Source: Solobacterium sp. (GTDB lineage: Bacteria; Bacillota_I; Bacilli_A; Erysipelotrichales; Erysipelotrichaceae). Taken from it: a stretch of DNA of 21,787 bases. The position numbers and the translations under genes are program-made. The notes beneath the pieces were generated by a model, which was not told where the DNA came from, made no database searches, and worked only from the letters and a program-made list of their open reading frames with translations. The stretch lies in NCBI GenBank assembly GCA_016284975.1, contig JAEEPV010000174.1, positions 1-21,787 of the forward strand, in the 5' to 3' direction. This document shows, piece after piece, positions 1 to 8,076 of this stretch (positions are counted from its first letter, which is position 1; each line of letters begins with the position of its first letter).

Positions 1-244
1 ACTGATTCTGAACCTTGCGAAGGTTCTGAATATCTTCGAACCGGTATTCGTTCTGTACAACACGCGCGTTCTTGAGGTTTCCGATGTTATCTCCACCTAC
101 ATCTACCGCAAGACATTCCTTACAGCGATTCCGGACTACGGCTATACAACAGCTGTCGGTCTGTTCAAATCCCTGGTGGGATGCGTGCTGATGCTTGCCA
201 GTGACTACGCCAGCAAACGGATCCGCGGACGCGGCATTATGTAA
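1..244 (+). CDS. Sugar ABC transporter permease, C-terminal fragment (LplB/YteP-like)
   Basis: This is the last 80 codons of a gene whose start lies before the window; the reading frame begins at base 2 and stops with TAA at 242-244. The end of the protein reads FEPVFVLYNTRVLEVSDVI, then STYIYRKTF, YTTAVGLFKSLV and a last hydrophobic helix followed by a basic tail (SKRIRGRGIM). That is the usual C-terminus of the first permease of carbohydrate ABC importers of the LplB/YteP type, which in related bacteria carry rhamnogalacturonan or other complex oligosaccharides. It would form the membrane channel with the permease that follows only 13 bases later. The solute-binding protein is probably upstream, outside the window. 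No ATPase is present; such importers often share a distant MsmX-type ATPase. The family call is firm; the substrate is inferred from the neighbours. Confidence 0.85.
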   Translation, partial: LILNLAKVLNIFEPVFVLYNTRVLEVSDVISTYIYRKTFLTAIPDYGYTTAVGLFKSLVGCVLMLASDYASKRIRGRGIM

Positions 245-257
245 GGAGGGTTGAAAG

Positions 258-1094
258 ATGAAAAAGAAAACGACAATGTTTGACGTTATCCTCTATATCG
301 TCTTCGCACTCCTTTCCCTGATCATTATTATTCCGATCTGGAAGGTCGTATCCGACTCCTTCAACGCGGTCGGCGTCTACAAGTTCCAGCTCTGGCCTAC
401 AGACTTTACATTAGGCGGTTATCAGACAATCCTCACCACAGCGAAACTGTTCCGCCCGTTCGTGAACTCGGTTGTAACAACAGTCGTTGGAACACTGGTA
501 GGTCTGGCAATGGCAACCCTCGGTGGTTATGTACTGAACCAGTACGATATGCCGGGAAGAAGCTTCTTCTCCTACTTCTTGCTTGTCACCATGATCTTCT
601 CCGGTGGTATGATTCCGGAATACCTGGTCATGAAGCGTCTGCATCTTGTAGACAGTATGTGGATCCTTGTTGTAAAGCACGGAATCAACGTATACAACCT
701 CGTTCTTATGAAGAACTTCTTCGAAGGCATCCCGAATTCCCTGTACGAAGCTGCAGAACTTGACGGATGCACACCGATGCAGATTTTCTACAAAGTCGTT
801 CTCCCGCTTTCCAAGGCGGCGCTGGCTTCGATTGGTCTGATGTTTGCAGTCACTATCTGGAACGACTATTCCAACGTGCAGATTTATATTACAAATCCGA
901 CCCAGGTCAACTTCCAGTATCAGCTGCGTGTCATGATCATGGACGGTGATACTCCGACGACCGCTTACAAGGTATCTCAGAATACGCTCTATTACGCATC
1001 AATCGTATGTGCGATCCTGCCGTTTATGGTTGCGTATCCATTCCTGCAGAAATACTTCGTTACCGGTATTAACGCAGGCGCAGTTAAAGAGTAA
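258..1094 (+). CDS. Carbohydrate ABC transporter permease (LplC/YtcP-like)
   Basis: This 278-residue inner-membrane protein has the layout of the second permease of an oligosaccharide ABC importer. It has a first membrane helix at about residues 10-30, several further hydrophobic segments, and the cytoplasmic EAA loop with EAAELDG around residues 164-170 followed by IFYKVVLPLSKAAL, where the ATPase docks. It ends in the family-typical KYFVTGINAGAVKE. The start is supported by AAGGAGG at 244-250, seven bases before the ATG. It pairs with the partial permease just upstream to make the heterodimeric channel. Together with the acetylesterase, GH105 and GH28 genes downstream, it probably imports rhamnogalacturonan or oligogalacturonide fragments. 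No ATPase or binding protein is encoded nearby in the window. Family certain; substrate inferred. Confidence 0.93.
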   Translation: MKKKTTMFDVILYIVFALLSLIIIIPIWKVVSDSFNAVGVYKFQLWPTDFTLGGYQTILTTAKLFRPFVNSVVTTVVGTLVGLAMATLGGYVLNQYDMPGRSFFSYFLLVTMIFSGGMIPEYLVMKRLHLVDSMWILVVKHGINVYNLVLMKNFFEGIPNSLYEAAELDGCTPMQIFYKVVLPLSKAALASIGLMFAVTIWNDYSNVQIYITNPTQVNFQYQLRVMIMDGDTPTTAYKVSQNTLYYASIVCAILPFMVAYPFLQKYFVTGINAGAVKE

Positions 1095-1145
1095 AAAACA
1101 CTGTCGTAAGTTCACAGAAAGAAGTGACGAATTTGTGACGGAAAC

Positions 1146-1186
1146 AGGGCAGGAGGGCAATTGCCCTCCTGTCCTTCATCATTTTT
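1146..1186 (+). terminator. Strong hairpin with short T-run between permease and esterase genes
   Basis: Bases 1146-1158 and 1163-1175 form a 13-pair stem (one G-T pair) closed by an AATT loop, centred on the perfect palindrome CAGGAGGGC-AATT-GCCCTCCTG. Seven bases later comes TTTTT at 1182-1186. This resembles an intrinsic terminator, although the T-run is short and displaced from the stem. The ribosome binding site of the next gene (GGAG, 1187-1190) follows immediately. It may therefore act as a partial terminator or an mRNA-stabilising 3' end for the transporter transcript, with read-through into the enzyme genes. Confidence 0.7.
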
Positions 1187-1197
1187 GGAGATAACGT

Positions 1198-1968
1198 ATG
1201 AACAGAATTCTTTATCTGGGTGACAGCACCGTCACGTGGAATCATATCGCAACCTATCCGCAGACCGGTCTTTCGCAGGGACTGCTGTGGTATGTGAAGG
1301 ATGATGTGTTTGTGCGAAGCTTCGCAATTAATGGAAGAAGCACGAAATCATTTATCGATCAGGGCAGACTTGCGGAAGCGGAAGCGTATATGCAGGAAGG
1401 AGACTTTGTGTTCATTCAGTTTGGTCATAATGACCAGAAGATGTATGACACGGAGCGCTATGCTGATGCGTTTGGAACATATCAGGAAAATCTGAAACTT
1501 ATGGCAGATACTGCCATTCGAAAAGGAGCGCATCCGGTCATTATCTCTTCTGTCGCAAGACGACTGTTTGATGAGTCCGGCGTTTTTCTGCCTGGCAGCC
1601 ACGGTGAATACCCGAAAGCTGCGCAGGAGCTGGCGGAACAGGAGGGTATTCCGTTTATCGAAATGACCCAGAAGTCCGAGGAGTATCTGGCAAAGCTCGG
1701 AGAATTTGCTTCCCGCGAGCTGTATGTATATCCGAAAGATAATTCCCATCTGCAGGTGAGAGGTGCAGTCATTATGGCCGGGTTTATTGCCGATGGACTG
1801 CTGGCACTTGGCAGCCCGTACAGCGACCTGCTGGTTCCGCGAAACGCGAAGATCATTGACGAAGACAAAGCTGCTGCGGAAGAACCTTATATGGTTGAGA
1901 AAACGGGAAAGCCGTTCAGTGATCCTTCTTTGAACCTCGATGCATTTCAGAACGAAAAACAGGATTAA
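1198..1968 (+). CDS. SGNH/GDSL esterase, rhamnogalacturonan acetylesterase-like (CE12)
   Basis: A 256-residue SGNH hydrolase predicted to remove acetyl esters from rhamnogalacturonan-derived oligosaccharides. The conserved blocks are visible in order: block I GDST with nucleophile Ser10, block II NGRS at 45-48 (oxyanion glycine), block III GHND with Asn78, and block V DNSH with Asp181 and His184. Spacing and length match the YesT/RhgT group of carbohydrate esterase family 12. No signal peptide precedes the catalytic block (MNRILYLGDS), so it should act in the cytoplasm on imported fragments. The ATG has GGAG at 1187-1190. The gene sits directly after a strong hairpin and is followed 10 bases later by an ABC transporter gene. 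The C-terminal 40 residues are polar and acidic and look like an extension. Fold and family are clear; substrate follows from context with GH105 and GH28. Confidence 0.88.
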   Translation: MNRILYLGDSTVTWNHIATYPQTGLSQGLLWYVKDDVFVRSFAINGRSTKSFIDQGRLAEAEAYMQEGDFVFIQFGHNDQKMYDTERYADAFGTYQENLKLMADTAIRKGAHPVIISSVARRLFDESGVFLPGSHGEYPKAAQELAEQEGIPFIEMTQKSEEYLAKLGEFASRELYVYPKDNSHLQVRGAVIMAGFIADGLLALGSPYSDLLVPRNAKIIDEDKAAAEEPYMVEKTGKPFSDPSLNLDAFQNEKQD

Positions 1969-1978
1969 AAAAAAACAA

Positions 1979-3775
1979 ATGAAACAGAACAGACTTGCGC
2001 ACAGCGGATATGAGAGCTTTGCGGAAAATTATCGGAGATATAAAGATAAACCTCTGCTGGTTCTCTTCAGTATGTACAAAGGACAGTATCACCGGTTTCT
2101 GATCAGCTTCATTTTCTACCTGATCAAGCATTCGCCGGCACTTTTGACCCCGCTGCTGATTGCGAATGTGATCAACGGAGTTCTGGAAGGCGGCGAAGCG
2201 GCTATGCGCACAGTCATGCTCAATGTTGGAATCTGGCTTGGATTGCTGTGTGTGCATCTGCCGGCGAATTATATTCATACAAAATATAAGAGCGAGCTTA
2301 CCCGGCAGACAGAAGCCGGACTGCGGGCAGCACTGGTGAAAAAGCTTTCGGAGCTGTCGATTCTGTATCACATCCGAATGCCGTCGGGAAAACTGCAGTC
2401 CAAAATAATACGGGATGTGGACGCAATCGAGATGATGTCCTCCCAGCTGTTCGTCAATCTGATCAATATTACGACGAATGTGATAATTACACTGACGATC
2501 ACCGCTTTCAAAAACCGGGTAATTCTGCTGTTCTTCATTCTTGTGGCACCGGTTGCTTCACTGACAATCATCGCCTTCCGGAAAAGGATCAAACTGGCCA
2601 ACCGGAATTACCGTCTGGAAACGGAAGAGACCTCAGCCCGTGTCATGGAGATGGTGGAGATGGTTCCGGCCACCCGTGCGCATGCGATGGAAGATGCGGA
2701 ACGCCGAAAAATGATCGCACAGCTCGAGAAAGTTGCAGATAACGGCTATCATCTGGATATCATTCAATCGCACTTTGGTGCTGTTGGATGGGTAGTGTTT
2801 CAGGTCTTTCAGGCCCTGTGCCTCGGGTTTACTGCATTTATGGCATTAAATGGAAAGATCAAGGCTGGAGATATTACATTTTATCAGTCAAGTTTTACAA
2901 CGGTCGTCAATCAGGTGACAGCTATCATCAATCTGCTTCCCATCATCACAAAGGGACTCGAATCCATCACATCGGTCGGTGAGGTTCTGGCCAGCGATGA
3001 TGTGGAAATCAACGAAGGAAAAGAAACACTGACTGAATTAAAGGGAGATTATTCTTTCCAGCATGTCGGATATGCTTATCCGGAATCGGATGAAATGGTA
3101 TTGAAGGATGTAAGTCTTGATGTACCGGCAGGAACGACAGTTGCGATTGTTGGAAAATCCGGCTCCGGCAAGACAACGCTGATGTCTCTGATCGTTGGGT
3201 ATATGCTACCTGAAAGCGGAAAGATCGAAATCGATGGAAAGGACATGGCAAAGATCGACCGTAAGTCCTACCGGAAATATATTTCATTCGTACCGCAGAC
3301 ACCACTCCTGTTTACCGGGACGCTGCGGGAAAACATCATCTATGGACTGGAGAATGTTACGGAGGAAATGATTTCCGACGCAATTGATGCGGCAAATCTG
3401 AGAACACTTGTTGAGGAGCTGCCGGATGGTCTGGATACAGTGCTTGAAGAACATGGCGCCAATCTTTCGGGCGGGCAGCGACAGCGGATCGCCATTGCCC
3501 GTGCATTGATCCGTGATCCAAAAGTGATCCTGCTGGATGAGGCGACCTCCGCTCTGGATGTCATCTCCGAGCAGGAGATTCAAAAGGCGCTTGGCAGACT
3601 TTTAAAGAACCGGACCGCGTTTATTACAGCGCATCGCCTTTCCACGATTCGGAACGCGGATCTCATCATTGTGATGGATCAGGGTGTGATCGCGGAACGG
3701 GGAACTTATAAGGAACTGATGGAGAAACAGGGGATCTTCTATACAATGGAAAACCTGCAGATCAGAATGCGTTAA
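1979..3775 (+). CDS. ABC half-transporter, fused membrane and ATPase domains (exporter type)
   Basis: A 598-residue protein with an N-terminal six-helix exporter-type membrane domain (about residues 35-330) and a C-terminal nucleotide-binding domain. The ATPase motifs are intact: Walker A GKSGSGKT near 392-399, Q-loop VPQTP near 438-442, signature LSGGQ near 496-500, Walker B VILLDEATSALD near 516-527, and switch histidine in AHRLSTI near 552. It would work as a homodimer, because no second half-transporter is encoded nearby. I chose ATG 1979 because the in-frame ATG at 1940 lies inside the esterase gene without a ribosome binding site and adds 13 lysine/arginine-rich residues. The 1979 start itself has only a weak upstream CAGGA. 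The substrate is unknown. An exporter fold inside an RG-I operon is unusual; it might expel a sugar or toxic aglycone, or import as some exporter-fold ABC proteins do. Confidence 0.88.
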   Translation: MKQNRLAHSGYESFAENYRRYKDKPLLVLFSMYKGQYHRFLISFIFYLIKHSPALLTPLLIANVINGVLEGGEAAMRTVMLNVGIWLGLLCVHLPANYIHTKYKSELTRQTEAGLRAALVKKLSELSILYHIRMPSGKLQSKIIRDVDAIEMMSSQLFVNLINITTNVIITLTITAFKNRVILLFFILVAPVASLTIIAFRKRIKLANRNYRLETEETSARVMEMVEMVPATRAHAMEDAERRKMIAQLEKVADNGYHLDIIQSHFGAVGWVVFQVFQALCLGFTAFMALNGKIKAGDITFYQSSFTTVVNQVTAIINLLPIITKGLESITSVGEVLASDDVEINEGKETLTELKGDYSFQHVGYAYPESDEMVLKDVSLDVPAGTTVAIVGKSGSGKTTLMSLIVGYMLPESGKIEIDGKDMAKIDRKSYRKYISFVPQTPLLFTGTLRENIIYGLENVTEEMISDAIDAANLRTLVEELPDGLDTVLEEHGANLSGGQRQRIAIARALIRDPKVILLDEATSALDVISEQEIQKALGRLLKNRTAFITAHRLSTIRNADLIIVMDQGVIAERGTYKELMEKQGIFYTMENLQIRMR

Positions 3776-3792
3776 CAGGAGGAAAACAGTAT

Positions 3793-4452
3793 ATGGATTT
3801 CTTAAAACCCGAATCAAAATTCATGATGTGGCTTGGGATACTGGCCAACCTCATGATTCTGAATTTTCTGACACTTCTTCTGTGTCTGCCTGTTGTAACA
3901 GCAGGCGCGTCACTGACAGCAATGCATTACGTTCTGCAGAAGCTTGTGAGAGGTGAAGAGGGAGATATCATGGAACAGTATTTCCGGGCGTTCAAAATGA
4001 ACTTCCGGCAGGCAATGATCCTCTGGATCATAATGCTGTTCGTGTTTGCAGTGCTGTTTGTAGACTGGCGTATTATCCGCATGCAGGGAGATCAGTTCCC
4101 AGGAATCGTCATCATTCTGCTGTACGCGGCGATCGTGGTGATCTACCTGATCTCGCTGTATGTTTTCCCGGTACTTGCCCGCTATAAAAACACAATCGGC
4201 GGTACATTGAAGACATCATTTGCAATGGCAGCCTACGGATTGTCCATGTTCCGTACGATAATCTGTGGAATCGTGAATCTTGTGCCGCTGGCAATTCTCT
4301 GGGTGTTCGGATATTCCGTTATTCCAGTATTCCTGGCATTCTGCTTCACCGGACCTGGCATCGTCCGTGCCAGGATATACAGAGGTCTCTTCAGCAGTTA
4401 TGAAGGAGCCGGACAGACTGCGATCGAACCCGCAGAGGAGGAGAATGAATGA
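3793..4452 (+). CDS. DUF624 / YesL-family integral membrane protein
   Basis: A 219-residue membrane protein with about five hydrophobic segments, near residues 12-40, 74-94, 105-127, 133-150 and 156-182. The N-terminus MDFLKPESKFMMWLG, followed by a long first helix with LCLPVVTAGAS and then a cytoplasmic stretch beginning AMHYVLQKLVRGEEGDI, is characteristic of the DUF624/YesL family. Members sit next to polysaccharide ABC transporters and glycosidases, including yesL in the B. subtilis rhamnogalacturonan locus. The biochemical role of the family is not established. AGGAGG at 3777-3782 precedes the ATG by ten bases. The stop codon overlaps the next start (ATGA at 4449-4452), so translation of the two genes is probably coupled. 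Family confident; function unknown, perhaps an accessory to the transporter. Confidence 0.85.
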   Translation: MDFLKPESKFMMWLGILANLMILNFLTLLLCLPVVTAGASLTAMHYVLQKLVRGEEGDIMEQYFRAFKMNFRQAMILWIIMLFVFAVLFVDWRIIRMQGDQFPGIVIILLYAAIVVIYLISLYVFPVLARYKNTIGGTLKTSFAMAAYGLSMFRTIICGIVNLVPLAILWVFGYSVIPVFLAFCFTGPGIVRARIYRGLFSSYEGAGQTAIEPAEEENE

Positions 4453-5594
4453 AACCGGAAGTCAGGAAACAGATTGATGAATATATTGAATATCTTCTGG
4501 ACAACTCAAGTGCGGAGAAACCGATGTGGAACAAGGAACTTGTTATCGAAGGGAAACCCAACAAGTGGAACTACATCGACGGCTGTATGATTACGGCATT
4601 GCTTTCACTGTATGAAATGACAGGCAGGGATCGCTACTATGAATTTGCGAAAGATTTCATTGATTACTTCGTACAGGAAGATGGCAGTATCCGTACCTAC
4701 AACGTGAAAGAATACAATCTGGATAACATCAATACCGCAAGCAACCTGTTCTTTCTGTATGACCGAACGGGTGATGAGAAATACAGAAGGGCTCTGGATC
4801 TTGTCCGTACACAGTTGGATACGATGCCGCGGACAAAAGAAGGAAGTTTCTGGCATAAGGACATCTATCCGAATCAGGTGTGGCTGGACGGACTGTATAT
4901 GGCAGAGCCGTTTTACATGCGATACGAGACGAAGTTCCGCAACATGGAAAACTGCAACGATGTCATTCATCAGTTCAAAAATGTTGAAAAGCATATGAAG
5001 GATGAAGCGACAGGTCTGTATTATCACGGATACGATGAATCAAGAGAGATGTACTGGGCAGACCCGGCAACCGGCTGCAGTCCGAATTTCTGGCTCCGTT
5101 CCCTTGGATGGTTCGCATTGGCGCTCTGCGAAACCGCACTGGCATGCGATGAGTCGCTTTACTATGAAAAGAGATACCTGATCTCTCTGCTGGAGAATCT
5201 GGCAGATGCCCTGATTCCGTTCCAGGATGAAAGCGGCATGTTTTACCAGGTTCCCGATAAACCGGAAGCGGAGGGAAACTATCTGGAAACATCCGGAACA
5301 GCTCTGATCGCCTATGCGATTCTCAAAGCTGTGCGGCTTGGGTTTATTTCTCCTCGTTACGCAAAGATCGGAGAAAAAGCATTCGACGGTATCTGTGAAA
5401 CGTATCTGTCAAAGAATCCGGATGGAACCCTGAAGCTCGGCGGAATCTGCCTGGTGGCAGGTCTTGGCGGAAAGCAGCATCGTGACGGGTCGCTGGCTTA
5501 TTACTTCAGTGAGCCGGTTGTTGAAAACGAAGCCAAGGGGGTCGCACCGTTCCTGCTTGCCTATACGGAAATGCTGCGAAAGGAAAACGCGTAG
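4449..5594 (+). CDS. GH105 unsaturated rhamnogalacturonyl hydrolase (YteR/YesR-like)
   Basis: A 381-residue enzyme of glycoside hydrolase family 105, expected to release 4,5-unsaturated galacturonate from the non-reducing end of lyase-generated RG disaccharides or oligosaccharides. The alpha/alpha-barrel signature is visible: WNYIDGCM at 40-47, WHKDIYPNQVWLDGLYMAEP at 135-154 with the candidate catalytic Asp147, and WLRSLGWFALAL at 215-226, the counterpart of the WxRGNGW segment. Length matches YteR. No signal peptide is present, so it should be cytosolic. The ATG overlaps the preceding stop (ATGA), with GAGGAGGAG at 4435-4443. Its product would spontaneously open to 4-deoxy-5-ketouronate, the substrate of the isomerase encoded at 19225-19881. 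YteR/YesR (RG) versus other GH105 specificities cannot be separated by eye; the CE12 neighbour favours RG. Confidence 0.9.
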   Translation: MKPEVRKQIDEYIEYLLDNSSAEKPMWNKELVIEGKPNKWNYIDGCMITALLSLYEMTGRDRYYEFAKDFIDYFVQEDGSIRTYNVKEYNLDNINTASNLFFLYDRTGDEKYRRALDLVRTQLDTMPRTKEGSFWHKDIYPNQVWLDGLYMAEPFYMRYETKFRNMENCNDVIHQFKNVEKHMKDEATGLYYHGYDESREMYWADPATGCSPNFWLRSLGWFALALCETALACDESLYYEKRYLISLLENLADALIPFQDESGMFYQVPDKPEAEGNYLETSGTALIAYAILKAVRLGFISPRYAKIGEKAFDGICETYLSKNPDGTLKLGGICLVAGLGGKQHRDGSLAYYFSEPVVENEAKGVAPFLLAYTEMLRKENA

Positions 5595-5625
5595 CTGCCG
5601 AACAGCCGGAGAAAGGATATAAGTT

Positions 5626-7215
5626 ATGAGTATTCGTGTAATTGCTGTATCTGTACGAAGTGTGACGGTTGAGCGGATTAATGACGACAGATATGAAAGT
5701 ACACCATGTTCTGTTTATCTGAATGGTGAGCAGAAAGAACAAACCGAAAAAAACGTGATCACGCTTTTTGGGCTGGATCCCGATACCGAATATGAGCTGA
5801 CTGTGAAAGAGGACGAAACACCGTCTTCCGTTACCTTCCGCACGAAAAAGGAGACAATTCTTCTGAATGTCAGGGCCTTTGGCGCGAAAGGTGATGGAAT
5901 CACCAGCGATACCGCTGCGATCCAGGCTGCCATCGCCTGCTGCCCCAAAGACGGAACGGTATATCTGCCGAAGGGCATCTATCTCTCTTCATCGATTTTT
6001 CTTAAGAGTGATATGACCTTCTGGATTGACAGGGATGCGGAGCTTCTGGGAGAAACAGACCGGACGAAGTATCCGGTTCTGCCGGGAATGGTTCGTAACA
6101 TCTATGACAACGGGATGGAAATGAGCTTTGGCTCCTGGGAAGGTAATCCTTTGGATTGCTTTGCGGCACTCCTGAGTGCTGTTGGCACAGAAAATCTTAC
6201 AATCATTGGCGAAGGAACTGTAAACGGAAATGCCGAAGTATCCGACTGGTGGATTGACCGAAAAATCAAACGGATCGCATGGCGTCCGCGTCTGTTGTTT
6301 TTTAACCAGTGCAGAAACGTGACGGTTCAGGGTATTACGGTTAAGAATTCGCCTTCCTGGACGGTACATCCGTATTATTCTGCAGATATGAAGTTTCTGA
6401 ATCTGACGATTCAGAATCCGTATGATTCACCGAACACCGACGGATTTGACCCGGAGAGCTGCACGGATGTTCTGCTGCTGGGAACGAAGATCTCGGTTGG
6501 CGATGACTGTGTTGCGATCAAGAGCGGAAAACTATATATGGCTTCCGCTCATCATCAGATGTCGGAACGGATCGTGATTCGCAACTGTCTGTTTGAAAAG
6601 GGGCATGGCTCGGTAACGATCGGTTCAGAGATTGCCGGGGGAGTCCGGAATGTTCATGTTTCCCAATGCCGCTTTATTGGTACAGACAGAGGTGTTCGGA
6701 TCAAGACACGCCGCGGCAGAGGAGAACGTTCTGTTCTTACAGATCTTGTGTTCGAGAATATCCGGATGGAGGATGTCCGGATGCCAATTACCGTAAACAT
6801 GCATTATTTCTGTGATCCGGATGGTCACAGCAGTTATGTGCAGAGCCAGGAGGAAATGGAACGGGACTACCGGACACCGTCAATCGGAACGATTACGCTG
6901 AAAGATGTAAGCTGTTCCGGTGTCAGTGCTAGTCTGGTTTGCGCCTGTGGTCTGCCGGAGTCAAAGATTGGAAAGATCCACCTGGAAAATATCGAGGCAC
7001 ATTATGATCCGAAGAAGGATCGGGTTCCTGTTACTCCGGTCATGATGGACGGATTTGATCCGGTTGAAGGGGAGAGCCTCTGGCTGAAGAATACCGAAAA
7101 ACTGGAAGTGAACGGTCTGCACCTGTATGGGGAAAAGATTCTTGATCCGGTGCTGATCAACGGTGTTGAAACCGAAATTCAGGATTTCACGATTGAGGAC
7201 AGAGTTCTGAAATAA
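5626..7215 (+). CDS. GH28 polygalacturonase-family enzyme with N-terminal FN3-like domain
   Basis: A 529-residue glycoside hydrolase family 28 protein. Residues 1-75 form a short beta-rich FN3-like domain (FGLDPDTEYELTV). A right-handed beta-helix follows, beginning LNVRAFGAKGDGITSDTAAIQ at 80-100. The catalytic elements are intact: NTDG with Asp272, tandem Asp293-Asp294 in VGDDCVAIKSGK, GHG with His327, and RIK at 358-360. Lacking a signal peptide and carrying the N-terminal domain, it resembles cytosolic exo-acting GH28 enzymes that trim galacturonate from oligogalacturonides; rhamnogalacturonan hydrolase is the alternative. AAAGGAT lies upstream of the ATG. It is in the same run of genes as GH105 (31-base gap) and the isomerase-like gene (18-base gap). 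The family is certain. Exo versus endo action and the bond cleaved are inferred. Confidence 0.9.
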   Translation: MSIRVIAVSVRSVTVERINDDRYESTPCSVYLNGEQKEQTEKNVITLFGLDPDTEYELTVKEDETPSSVTFRTKKETILLNVRAFGAKGDGITSDTAAIQAAIACCPKDGTVYLPKGIYLSSSIFLKSDMTFWIDRDAELLGETDRTKYPVLPGMVRNIYDNGMEMSFGSWEGNPLDCFAALLSAVGTENLTIIGEGTVNGNAEVSDWWIDRKIKRIAWRPRLLFFNQCRNVTVQGITVKNSPSWTVHPYYSADMKFLNLTIQNPYDSPNTDGFDPESCTDVLLLGTKISVGDDCVAIKSGKLYMASAHHQMSERIVIRNCLFEKGHGSVTIGSEIAGGVRNVHVSQCRFIGTDRGVRIKTRRGRGERSVLTDLVFENIRMEDVRMPITVNMHYFCDPDGHSSYVQSQEEMERDYRTPSIGTITLKDVSCSGVSASLVCACGLPESKIGKIHLENIEAHYDPKKDRVPVTPVMMDGFDPVEGESLWLKNTEKLEVNGLHLYGEKILDPVLINGVETEIQDFTIEDRVLK

Positions 7216-7233
7216 TAAGGAGAGCTGACATTT

Positions 7234-8073
7234 ATGATTCAGTTTGGTTTGCGACTTCACGATGCGGAAAAACTGCCGCTCGAGGAGCAGCTGAAAGAAG
7301 TTCGGGCACAGGGATTCACCTGTGTCCATCTTGCACTTTCCAAGATTCAGGGAATGACTGACGATCCATCTGCGCTGACTCCCGGCTATGCAATGTATCT
7401 GAGAAGAACATTTGAAAACGCCGGGCTTGATATTGCCGTGCTGGGTAATTATCTGAACCTTGCGACACCGGATACGGAGGCACTGAAAAAGAATCAGGAG
7501 AAGTATACTGCGCATTTGCGGTTTGCCTCATTGCTGGGAGCAGGGGTAGTCGGAACAGAGACCGGCAATCCAAACACAGAATACAAATATGATCCGGAGC
7601 GCTCGCATTCTGATGAAGCACTGGATACTTTCATTACAAATCTAAGGCCGGTTGTTAAGGATGCAGAGCGGTTCGGTGTGATCCTTGCGATTGAACCGGT
7701 ATGGCGGCATATTGTGTATTCTCCGCAGCGGGCAAGGACAGTGCTTGATGCGATTGATTCACCGAATCTGCGCATCATCTTTGACCCGGTCAATCTGCTG
7801 GATGAAGAAAACGAGGATCAAAGAGAGGAAGTCTTTGCGGAAGCGATGACGCTTCTGGAAAAGGAAATTGCCGTGATACATATCAAAGACTATAAGCGGG
7901 AAACCGGGGTTCGTACATGCATGGCGGCGGGAACCGGCGATATGGATTATCGTTCGATTCTGAAATTTGCGAAAGAAAAGAAACCGTTTATTCAGGCGAC
8001 GCTGGAGAACACGAAACCGGAAAATGCCCGTGCTGCTCTGGCATATCTGCGCAGTATTGAAGAAAGCGTTTAA
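7234..8073 (+). CDS. Sugar phosphate isomerase/epimerase-like TIM-barrel protein
   Basis: A 279-residue protein of the xylose-isomerase-like TIM-barrel superfamily (AP endonuclease 2 fold). The predicted divalent-metal ligands fall at the expected places: Glu154 in LAIEPVW, Asp184 in IFDPVN, His216 in VIHIKD and Glu258 in ATLENT. An NPNT segment lies at 112-115. Length matches the family (about 270-300). The ATG has AAGGAGAG 12-15 bases upstream, 18 bases after the GH28 stop, and the next gene begins three bases after its own stop, so it belongs to the operon. The family includes keto-sugar epimerases, inosose isomerases and dehydratase relatives. The substrate cannot be assigned. In this setting it may process a sugar released from RG-I, such as rhamnose, arabinose or a galacturonate derivative. 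Confidence 0.82.
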   Translation: MIQFGLRLHDAEKLPLEEQLKEVRAQGFTCVHLALSKIQGMTDDPSALTPGYAMYLRRTFENAGLDIAVLGNYLNLATPDTEALKKNQEKYTAHLRFASLLGAGVVGTETGNPNTEYKYDPERSHSDEALDTFITNLRPVVKDAERFGVILAIEPVWRHIVYSPQRARTVLDAIDSPNLRIIFDPVNLLDEENEDQREEVFAEAMTLLEKEIAVIHIKDYKRETGVRTCMAAGTGDMDYRSILKFAKEKKPFIQATLENTKPENARAALAYLRSIEESV

Positions 8074-8076
8074 TGT

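Noticed and set aside
1940..1978. Upstream in-frame ATG for the ABC half-transporter
   Set aside because: It lies within the esterase gene, has no ribosome binding site and adds only a 13-residue basic stretch; ATG 1979 fits better.
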